Assembly (NCBI GenBank): GCA_028752905.1
Contig: JAQNBH010000014.1
Span: 1,133,231-1,197,230 of the forward strand
Reading direction: 5' to 3'
DNA from: Cladorhizidae sp. MBARI D1340-BT2
Taxonomy: Eukaryota; Porifera; Demospongiae; Poecilosclerida; Cladorhizidae
DNA length: 64,000 nt
Shown here in pieces: positions 34,793-46,700 of this stretch. The notes below the pieces were generated by a model. That model searched no databases, was not told the origin of the DNA, and was given only the letters and a program-made list of their open reading frames with translations. The stretch's first letter is position 1. Each line of letters begins with the position of its first letter. The translations under genes and the position numbers were made by a program.

Positions 34793-37700
34793 ATGGATCT
34801 AGTCGAGGATTCTGAAGAGCTCGAGCAAAAATCTCCTTTTGCGGCAGACTTGTCTTTATTTCTAAAAGATACTCTACGCTCGTGTGACCTTCAGTCTTCA
34901 GTTCCCGAGGTATGTCTGCAAGAAGAATGCTGCATGGGCATAGACGAAGCTGGCCGAGGACCTGTGCTGGGTTAGAGCTAGTTTACCAGTAACTGCATAT
35001 TCTCTATTGTTTATTTTTGTGGCTACGTATTATGTATAGGTCCAATGGTATATGGTACAGCTTTCTGTTCTCTATCAAAAAGAGATGAGGTGAAAGCATT
35101 AGGAGTAGCAGGTAAATTGGGGCAGGAGTGATTGGGTAAGTGTGAGTGTGTAGGTAAAGGGTCATTGCCTTTGTTGACTAATTAAGAACATTTGTGGAAA
35201 GGTAGAACACACAAAAACACATGTGCATGTAGGTGCATGTAGATGCTGGTTGCTATAGAGTGGGAACCGGGTATAGTTCAGTGAAGTATCTTGATTGAGG
35301 TTTCTTATTTTAGTGGGCGTGTATCATCACTTAGGGGGCTGCGTATCGCGTAGTCTCATATAAAGTACCATATCTTTGCTCGCATTTACTCTAGTTTCCC
35401 GATTTATATATCAAATTATAGCTTGCAGTCTGTGCTTTCTAATGGTAAGTCTCTTTTGTCATTTTGTTTCGCCATAATTTTTTCCTGGCTCATTATAGGC
35501 TCTTCCAGTGCGGACCGTAAGCCGTTAAGTAAACCACGTTGCAGTAACGACCTTTGCGAGGCTCTTATTCGGTCTATTAGTCAATCATAATGAGCACTAC
35601 AAACTGCGCGTCTTGAAATTTTGAAAAAAAGTTTTTTGTTGCACTTTTTGAACATAGCTTTATGACATCACGTTACATTTTCATCTATAGGTCTTTTTTA
35701 GTAATCCAATCAAACAAAAACTCTCGCGCAAGTTGTAGAATATAAAATTTGCTTTCAAATGATATATTTTTTTTTATGAAAGGATAAAAAATATTCAAGT
35801 TATCATTTGAACGGTTTTTCAAATATCACTTCAGAGATATTGAGCCTTGAAGTCCAAGCAGTTTGTAATCACATCCCAGCTGCCAGAAACACCCCCTGCT
35901 TCACCAGAATACATCCCCTCATTACTAGAATTGTGTGTGTACAAACAAAATGTTGAAAGCAACCAATTGACTTTTCACAGTCCTTTATTTTCTCAACAAC
36001 AGCAGTATCCTACATCCTAACTACAACCTGAAAACCAACAATATATATATATATACATACACATAAACTAAAGACGCATCAGAAGCATCAGACTTGTTAT
36101 GTTGCTTTGCTAATATTGAATTAGCAAACATAAACACGTCATTATTTGCAGGGCTCCCAGGTCCATCCATCGTCACCCTCCACACATGTCTTCCGACACC
36201 CTCCAGTAATCCCTGAAAAACAATAGAACACAAACAAAAGTCATCCTCCACTAATTCCTAAGCTTGACAAAAATACACATAAACAAAAGTATCTTCCAGT
36301 AATCTCTGTTTGAAATCTGTTTGACAATAGAAAGCAAAAGACATAAACAAAATAAAAATGTTACAGGTCCCCCATGCCAGGACCATACAATGCTCCGCCC
36401 TCCATTGAACTCTGCTGCCTCTCGACGGCAAGCCTGACACTTGTTGCACTCATATGTTCTGTCTTACCCGCTCTACTCCACACAACAGAATTAAACTCTC
36501 ATTTTGGTTCTGTGTATAACCACCTAAACATTTGCACAAAAGATCCTCGGACATTAATTTATCAAAAACCTCCTAACATACATAGCCTTGTCCAGAGGAA
36601 TCATAGGCCTATGGGTACTGGTGGTCCCTTGCCTTTAGCACAAGCTGGATTAAACTTACACCAACTCAAAACTCCTGTAGGACAATACTCGTGTTGGGAT
36701 GTTCCATAGTCGACTAATTAGAGTGATAAAAAACCACTTTCACATCACAAATCATCCCCCCCCCCCCCTAGGTTGTCCTTATTATTTCTAATTGCTCCCC
36801 TATAGTATGTAGGTTTGCATTTTAACTATAGACACACAACTAACCCCCCGAGCACCACCCAAAGACACTAGGTCCGCAAGGCTTGACTTCCAACAGCTGT
36901 TTATGTGCATTTGCATACCCATCACTAATTAATGTGTGTGTACCTAAGCTTCAGTCTCTCCACTGAACGCTAAAAAAGTTTTTGTGTTCCTACAACTTCC
37001 ATAGAACCCGAAGAGCCTTCAAAATTGGCTTCACAATTTACCTTGTGACTCTCAAACCATTCTATGTAACTTGCTTCTGTTTCATCTTCAGGTCTTCTCG
37101 CACAAGCTTGACAGAACTTAGACATAAGATAATAATTTAAAACTTCTCCAGTGTCCCAAGACATCACCGCAACCAAGCCATAATTTGATTTGTGGCCATG
37201 TCTAAGCCATGTGCCGTCAACAGTATTACTAACTTCAATGATGTCTTCATGCCTAACCCTATAAAAATCATGTAACCTATGAGCGGCATCCAACATAATA
37301 CTCTGTTACTGCATTTGAGCCACTCCCTATTGACCTAGTATATAAAATTAAAAAAACAAGTGGAACTAAGAGGGGGCAACATATCCATGACTGCAGTGAT
37401 GTCTTCCAGACCAGAATGAATAATTCCAGCAATGCGAGCACCCAGTACTGACTGGATGTTCAAAGAATGCTTCTACAGATACAGGGTTTGAGATGTCTTG
37501 AGTGTTACTACAATTTGAACAAAAATTAAAAATGAGACACCATGCCTGTCCTACAGGCTTCAGTTGCAAGGGAGCTCAGTTACCACATTGAATACACTTA
37601 TTACACCTTTCTATGGCCTCTCTAAGCTTATCTAAGTTTATTATACGATTACCCTTACCTAGTTCTCCAACACCACCCGAGTCCAAAGAGGTATAGCAAG

Positions 37701-40700
37701 TAGATCCAGTAGCAACAGCCACAGAAGCAGCTGAACGATCCATGAGAGCCAACTTCTTCCTGGTCATAGTCACTGGTCATAGTCACCAATGGAACTGGCC
37801 TCTCTTCAGACATTTGCAATTGATTGCAAGGTAAGTGAAGGTTCACAGAAGGCGCTACCCCACCTACAGGATCCAAGAGACTCACTAACAAAGGAAAGAA
37901 ACAGCTAGTAACTTTTTAGTGCGGAGATAAACATTAAAACTTGCCTGGCGCGGCTACTGTGACAGGCTCAACAACAGCAGCCTATAGGGCTTTCTTCTTC
38001 TTGTCGTCACTCTTCTTGAATCCTTGGCCTTTCTGTTTAAAATGCTTCTCTGCTCTCTTCCCCATAACTCAACAGTGTGAAAGTTTCAAGTGATTCTGGC
38101 GAACTGACTAAATAACACGTGACCTAAAAAAAACGTGCTTGTCTTAGCGGTTGCGCACTACCCCCCTGCCTGGCCAATTCATTGCGCAAACGACTGGTAA
38201 GGGTCTCCATGAAATTGGCAACATTTTGATATATAAAAACTGTATTTTGGGTAGGCGATCATCGCCGACCGCCCGATTGTAGCCAGGTAAGACTGGGAAA
38301 GAACCTCTTCCAATGTGAAGCGAAATGAAATAAAATGGAATAATAATGCACTGTATAAAAATGGCTATATCTTCTGATGCAAGTATTCACGTGCTCTGAA
38401 ACTTGAAACTGAAACGAACCCTTTTGGGGGCCCCCAAAAAATTTTGAAAAAATATGTGTTTTCAGCCCTCTTCCCCCCTAGGGGGGACTATGGGTCAAAA
38501 CACAAAATAATTGTACCTATTTCTAATTGCCATCACTTTTTTCTCTTTCGTCTACACAAGTATTTATCATATCAAAGTCTTTATTATTCTGTGTTTGTTT
38601 TTATAAAGTGTGAAATATCTCTGTATACAAATTTTCTCAGAAGATACATGCAGAAACATCGAGGTAACTCCAAGATATTTGTGGCAGACCTAGCTGCCTA
38701 ACAATTTGAAGTCATTTACTCATAATTGGTGTGTGGCTTGCTAAAGAGTGTCTCAGTGATATCCATGGACCAAAGTTACCATATGTTGTCATGTTGACTA
38801 GTTACACACTTACAGAGTCTGAAAAACTGATAAAAACTAAAGGCCACCTCTTCTAACCCCCATCTCTTGTCAATCCTTGCAGTAAACAAAAATCTGATTC
38901 ATGGATATCACAGAGTACTAAAAGAGCTCTCAAATGACATACATAGCCCCAAAAATGAGCAAACGGTTTTAAAGTTATTCTCGCAACAAGAAATATTTCC
39001 ATTAATTGTGGGAATAAGCATTACAAGTTTTGGAAAACGAAATGTTTGAGTTAGCACTGAAATGACTTGACAAAATATGTTCTTTTACAAGTTTTAGCAA
39101 TTCCTTCATCTGTTTTTTTTTACTTCCGTGGCACTTGAGTTTTTCTGTGCCTATATCTACATGTAACAAAGAAAAATATGATGAAAATTGTTAGATGTAT
39201 ATGTGGAATTTTCCTTTACAGCTGAATTTTTGTGCATGTCAAAGAAATGTATGATGAAGTAGATCCACCATAACTTTGAAAAGAAGCATCCTCCTATGTC
39301 TCTAAAACTTTGGAAATAGCAAGTAGATATATAGATGCAACAACAGTTTGAACTTAAAATATAATAATCATGTAATAAAATAAAATTTCATGTGTAGTCC
39401 CGGGGTGTGTGTGTGTGGGGGGGGGGGACTGTACGTCAGCACCACCAAAGTTTTATAAATCGCCATAACTTTTGTTGTATATGCAGGTCATTTTATTCCC
39501 TATTTCCTTATGCTTTGTTCCTAATGATATGTAATGATATGTTGAATGTCTCTGCAGACATATTTTCTCGGAAGATACATCAAGATCCCTAAATAAGTTG
39601 ATCTATCTTGCAGTACAATTCATAACTGCCCTAATTATCCAGACCAAAGTCCTAGATTTGGTCAGCTGATAGAGAAGTCCCTAATCTGCAATATGTGAAC
39701 AGATTGTCAATAAATGTAGTGGTTTTGGTGTGGCAGGCCACCGCTTTGGCAACTGGAAAACACCAGGAAAAATCCCAAACCTCACCACTTCAAATCAACA
39801 TAACTTACTAATACTTAGAGTACTTAAAAATTTGGCACGTATAAAAGACAGATAATTAGACGGGCTATCCGGTGATATAAAAATTATCATTTTTTTAGTA
39901 AAGTGTAGAAAAGTTATGAGCTTTACGGCAAAAAAAAACAAGATTTTTTGGAAAAAACTAGAAAAATATGGACCAAGTCATTAAGGGCAAATATCATGCA
40001 AGATGTGTTCTCTTTGTAGTTTCTTGATCTGTTACATGGACCAAAAAATTGTTTGCAAGAAGAAGAAGGGAAAAAAAGAAATCTCTATTTTTGACGCATA
40101 TATAGTCCCCACTCTCTTCTTCTAGCTCCCCCTAGAGATAGCCATAGTTCTAGCTCCCCCTAGGGATGGCCATAGTTCTAGCTCACCCCCTAGAGATGGC
40201 CATAGTTCTAGCTCCCCCTAGAGATGGCCATAGTTCTAGCTCCCCCTAGAGATAGTTCCAGCTCCCCCTAGAGATAGCCATAGTTCTAGCTCACCCCCTA
40301 GAGATGGCCATAGTTCTAGCTCCCCCTAGAGATAGCCATAGTTCTAGCTCCCCCTAGAGATAGCCATAGTTCTAGCTCCCCCTAGAGATGGCCATAGTTC
40401 TAGCTCCCCCTAGAGATGGCCATAGTTCTAGCTCCCCCTAGAGATAGTTCCAGCTCCCCCTAGAGATAGCCATAGTTCTAGCTCCCCCTAGAGATGGCCA
40501 TAGTTCTAGCTCCCCCTAGAGATAGCCATAGTTCTAGCTCCCCCTAGAGATAGCCATAGTTCTAGCTCCCCCTAGAGATGGCCATATAGTTCTAGCTCCC
40601 CCTAGAGATAGCCATAGTTCTAGCTCCCCCTAGAGATGGCCATAGTTCTAGCTCCCCCTAGAGATAGCCATAGTTCTAGCTCCCCCTAGAGATGGCCATA

Positions 40701-43700
40701 GTTCTAGCTCCCCCTAGAGATGGCCATAGTTCTAGCTCCCCCTAGAGATGGCCATAGTTCTGGCTCCCCCTAGAGATAGCCATAATTATTGAGCTGAATA
40801 TCCCTCTTTAGAGATGTCTTCCAACTTTGTCCAATATCACATATGTGAATGTGTGTGTCTGTGTGTGTGTGTGGTGTGCTCTAATCAGATTCCAAGGTCT
40901 TGTCAGAGGAGAAGCGTGAAGCGATATTTGGAGCCATAGTTTCTCAGCAACAGCTACTAGGTTGGAAGGTTGCCATACTCTCTCCAAACTTCATCTCAAA
41001 CTCTATGCTAAAGATGTGAGTTGACCAAAACCACACTAGGTTTAGGCAGGTTGAAGTAGGTTGACAAGAGCTCTATCGGGACACACACTGGACCAACACC
41101 ACACTGGGTTGAGGCAGGTTGAACTAGGTTGACAATAGCTCTATGGGGACACACACTGGACCAACACCACACTGGGTTGAGGCAGGTTGAAGTAGGTTGA
41201 CAAGAGCTCTATAGGGACACACACTGGACCAACACCACACTGGAGGTTGAACTAGGTTGACAATAGCTCTATGGGGACACACACTGGACCAACACCACAC
41301 TGGGTTGAGGCAGGTTGAAGTAGGTTGACAATAGCTCTGTGGGGACACACACTGGACCAACACCACACTGGGTTGAGGCAGGTTGAACTAGGTTGACAAT
41401 AGCTCTATGGGGACACACACTGGACCAACACCACACTGAGTGGAGGCAGGTTGAAGTAGGTTGACAAGAGCTCTATGGGGACACACACTGGACCAACACC
41501 ACACTGGGTTGAGGCAGGTTGAACTAGGTTGACAATAGCTCTATGGGGACACACACTGGACCAACACCACACTGAGTGGAGGCAGGTTGAAGTAGGTTGA
41601 CAAGAGCTCTATGGGGACACACACTGGACCAACACCACACTGGGTTGAGGCAGGTTGAAGTAGGTTGACAATAGCTCTGTGGGGACACACACTGGACCAA
41701 CACCACACTGGGTTGAGGCAGGTTGAACTAGGTTGACAATAGCTCTATGGGGACACACACTGGACCAACACCACACTGAGTGGAGGCAGGTTGAAGTAGG
41801 TTGACAAGAGCTCTATGGGGACACACACTGGACCAACACCACACTGGGTTGAGGCAGGTTGAACTAGGTTGACAATAGCTCTATGGGGACACACACTGGA
41901 CCAACACCACACTGAGTGGAGGCAGGTTGAAGTAGGTTGACAAGAGCTCTATGGGGACACACACTGGACCAACACCACACTGGGTTGAGGCAGGTTGAAG
42001 TAGGTTGACGAGCTCTATGGGGACACACACTGGACCAACACCACACTGGGTTGAGGCAGGTTGAACTAGGTTGACAAGAGCTCTATGGGGACACACACTG
42101 AGTTGAGGCAGGTTGAAGTAGGTTGACAAGAGCTCTATGGGGACACATACTGGACCAACATCACACTGGGTGGAGGCAGGTTAAAGTGAGTTGACAATAG
42201 CTCTATGGGGACACATACTGGACCAACATCACATTGGGTGGAGGCAGGTTGAAGTAGGTTGACAATAGCTCTATGGGGGCACATACTGGACCAACATCAC
42301 ACTGGGTGGAGGCAGGTTGAAGTGAGTTGACAATAGCTCTATGGGGACACATACTGGACCAACATCACACTGGGTGGAGGCAGGTTGAAGTGAGTTGACA
42401 ATAGGGCACATACTGGACCAACATCACACTGGGTGGAGGCAGGTTGAAGTACTGTAGGTTGACAATAGCTCCATGGGGACACACACTGGACCAACACTAG
42501 AGGGATAATGGTTTGCTCTGGTGTCATGGTAACTGTTTTCCCTCCTGTAGCTCCAAGCACAACCTGAACGCCATGTCTCAGGACTCGGCTATTGGTCTTA
42601 TTCGTAAAGTCCTGGCTGATGGTGTGAACTTGAAGGAGGTGTGTGCTCTATCTGGGCTAATAATTAGTTCTATGTGAAGAGATTTATTAATGGCCGATAT
42701 GTAGGTCCAGGTCTATGCTGTGCTTGGGGCATCAGGTGCTAGTATCCCTTACCCACACAGTCTAGGCTGTCAATATGACCCTTGACCTCTTGTTTGTGGA
42801 GTCTGAGTAAGAAAGTTTCTGGAGTTGCAAGTATAATAGATAATAGCTTATTCCTCTGTAACTAGGCAACAGATATTAGTATAGCATGGCTTGTTCCTCT
42901 GTAACTAGGCAACAGATATTAGTATAGCATGACTTGTTCCTCTGTAACTAGTAACTAGGCAACAGATATTAGTATAGCATGGCTTGTTCCTCTGTAACTA
43001 GGCAACAGATATTAGTATAGCATGATGAGCAGACTCGAGCTCTGTCAGCCATGATGTGCAGACTCTAGCTCTGTCAGCCATGATGAGCAGACTCGAGCTC
43101 TGTCAGCCATGATGTGCAGACTCTAGCTCTGTCAGCCATGATGAGCAGACTCGAGCTCTGTCAGCCACGATGTGCAGACTCTAGCTCTGTCAGCCATGAT
43201 GTGCAGGCTCTAGTTCTGTCAGCCATGATGAGCAGACTCTAGCTCTGTCAGCCATGATGAGCAGACTCTAGCTCTGTCAGCCATGATGTGCAGACTCTAG
43301 CTCTGTCAGCCATGATGTGCAGGCTCTAGCTCTGTCAGCCATGATGTGCAGGCTCTAGTTCTGTCAGCCATGATGAGCAGACTCTAGCTCTGTCAGCATG
43401 ATGAGCAGACTCAAGCTCTGTCAGCCATGATGAGCAGACTCTAGCTCTGTCAGCCATGATGAGCAGACTCTAGCTCTGTCAGCCATGATGTGCAGACTCT
43501 AGCTCTGTCAGCCATGATGTGCAGACTCTAGCTCTGTCAGCCATGATGAGCAGACTCAAGCTCTGTCAGCCATGATGTGCAGACTCTAGCTCTGTCAGCC
43601 ATGATGTGCAGACTCAAGCTCTGCCAGCCATGATGTGCAGGCTCTAGCTCTGTCAGCCATGATGAGCAGACTCTAGCTCTGTCAGCCATGATGAGCAGAC

Positions 43701-46700
43701 TCTAGCTCTGTCAGCCATGATGAGCAGACTCTAGCTCTGTCAGCCATGATGTGCAGGCTCTAGCTCTGTCAGCCATGATGAGCAGACTCTAGCTCTGTCA
43801 GCCATGATGAGCAGACTCTAGCTCTGTCAGCCATGATGAGCAGACTCTAGCTCTGTCAGCCATGATGTGCAGACTCAAGCTCTGTCAGCCATGATGAGCA
43901 GACTCTAGCTCTGTCAGCCATGATGAGCAGACTCTAGCTCTGTCAGCCATGATGAGCAGACTCAAGCTCTGTCAGCCATGATGAGCAGACTCAAGCTCTG
44001 TCAGCCATGATGAGCAGACTCTAGCTCTGTCAGCCATGATGAGCAGACTCAAGCTCTGTCAGCCATGATGTGCACACTCAAGCTCTGTCAGCCATGATGT
44101 GCAGACTCTAGCTCTGTCAGCCATGATGAGCAGACTCTAGCTCTGTCAGCCATGATGAGCAGACTCTAGCTCTGTCAGCCATGATGAGCAGACTCTAGCT
44201 CTGTCAGCCATGATGAGCAGACTCTAGCTCTGTCAGCCATGATGAGCAGACTCTAGCTCTACAGCATATCACAGGAGCACTTATGTATTATTTTCCCAGT
44301 AGTCCTAGCTGCACCAGGCCTAGCAGCCAGCCACACACTGTGATGCATGGAGAGCTGCTGCCAGGCCTAACTGGCCACATCATTCCCTTTTCTTGCCCAG
44401 CCCTAGTGTCCCAGGAGAGGAGAGGTAAAGTGTTGAGGGAGACTCCATATTTTCTGGCTGCTTTAATGTGTTTGTGTTCAGGTCTTTGTGGACACAGTTG
44501 GTGACCCGGGCAAGTACCAGGACCTGCTGCAACGGATATTCCCACAGCTGCAGATCACAGTGGCAAAGAAAGCCGACTCTCTCTACCCCATAGTCAGTGC
44601 AGCCAGCATCTGTGCCAAGGTTGCTACTGCTAGATATGGTGTACTGTATAACTGTGAGGAGTGGAAGGACAGCCCAATGTGGGTGTGGTCCAGTGTGTGC
44701 CCCTTAGAGCAATTGTCAACCTACCTCAACCCAGTGTGGTGTTGGTCCAGTGTGTGTCCTCAAGAGCTATTGTCAACCTACTTCAACCTGCCTCAACCCA
44801 GTGTGGTGTTGGTCCAGTGTGTGTTCCCATAGAGTTATTGTCAACCTACTTCAACCTGCCTCCAGTTTGGTGTTGGTCCAGTGTGTGTCCCTATAGAACT
44901 ATTGTCAACCTACTTCAACCTGCCTCAACCTAGTGTGGTGTTGGTCCAGTGTGTGTCCTCAAGAGCTATTGTTAACCTACTTCAACCTGCCTCAACCCAG
45001 TGTGGTGTTGGTCCAGTATGTGTCCTCATAGAGCTATTGTCAACCTACTTCAACCTGCCTCAACCCAGTGTGGTGTTGGTCCAGTGTGTGTCCTCATAGA
45101 GCTATTGTCAACCTGCTTCAACCTGCCTCAACCCAGTGTGGTGTTGGTCCAGTGTGTGTGCCCATAGAGCTATTGTCAACCTACTTCAACCTGCCTTCAC
45201 CCAGTGTGGGTGTGGTCCAGCATATATAATATAATATATTCTATTTCTGTGCAGGTTGTCCGAGATGCCTGCATAAGAAACTGGGTGTTTGTGGAGGGTA
45301 ATTTCGAGGGGCTGCGAGCTCTGGGCTCTGGCTATCCATCAGGTCAGCCACTTCAAGACTAGCACATTGCTAACTAGTACACAGGTTGTGGAGGAGGTGT
45401 GCTCCAGATGGCATCATTGTTTCTCTACTCTCTTCCTGTAGTGTAGTGGTAGTAACTACAGCTGCAGTGCCAGCACTCAGGATGCCCGTGCTAGTAGTTG
45501 TACAGGTGTCCTGTGGTAACTATGCTGCCACTATCATATGTGTGGGGGATCCTTGAACACCTTATATACATACACACGTAGCATTGTCGGGAATCTGTCG
45601 AGTCTAGCTTCAGACTAGCCTTGCATGACAACCTGTCCTCAATCATTAGTCTTCTCTCCTCTTCTGACTATGCAGCCATTTCTCTCTCCTCTACTGACTG
45701 TGCAGCCAGTTCTCTCTCCTCTACTGACTGTGCAGCCAGTTCTCTCTCCTCTACTGACTGTGCAGCCAGTTCTCTCTCCTCTACTGACTGTGCAGCCAGT
45801 TCTCTCTCCTCTACTGACTGTGCAGCCAGTTCTCTCTCCTCTACTGACTGTGCAGCCAGTTCTCTTTCCTCTACTCACTAAGCAGCCAGTTCTCTCTCCT
45901 CTACTGACTGTCTGTCTCTTAATTAAGTGAAGACGATAGCACATCAAGAACTATTTGGGGGCCTAGCAATGCAAACCACACCCTTCACCCCCCTCATAGA
46001 CCCACACACCAAGGCGTGGCTTGAGCGCAGTGTGGATGCAGTGTTTGGCTACCCCACCTTGGTCAGGTTTGGCTGGTCTACTTGCAGGCACCAGCTGGAC
46101 TCCTCCGCCCTACCAGTCCAGTGGTGAGCACTAGTGTGTGTCGATATCTACTAATTAAGAGAGCTTGTGGTTTTGATATATCTGCACCTCCCACACATTA
46201 AACATGTTGTGGTGTGTTAAACATGTTGTGGTGTGTTAAACATGTTGTGGTGAGTTAAGCATGTTGTGGCGTGTTAAACATGTTGTGGTGTGTTAAACAT
46301 GTTGTGGTGTGTTAACATGTTGCGGTGTGTTAAGCATGTTGTGGTGTGTTAAACATGTTGTGGTGTGTTAAACATGTTGTGGTGTGTTAAACATGTGGTG
46401 TGTTAAGCATGTTGTGGTGTGTTAAACATGTTGTGGTGTGTTAAGCATGTTGTGTGTTAAGCATGTTGTGTTAAGCATGTTGTGGTGTGTTAAACATGTT
46501 GTGATGTGTTAAACATGTTGTGGTGTGTTAAGCATGTTGTGGTGTGTTAAACATGTTGTGGTGTTAAACATGTTGTGGTGTGTTAAACATGTTGTGGTGT
46601 GTTAAGCATGTTGTGGTGTGTTAAACATGTTGTGGTGTGTTAAACATGTTGTGGTGTGTTAAGCATGTTGTGGTGTGTTAAACATGTTGTGGTGTGTTAA

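Noticed and set aside
43026..44262. CRISPR-like regular array
   Set aside because: Repeats are contiguous with no unique spacers, no cas genes are present, and the locus is an animal gene intron. The same holds for all other arrays.
44482..44640. Longer RNASEH2A exon 5 ending at the GTACTG donor near 44640
   Set aside because: Ending exon 5 at 44619 aligns without gaps to the family (SICAK then VVRDA); the longer version would insert seven residues.
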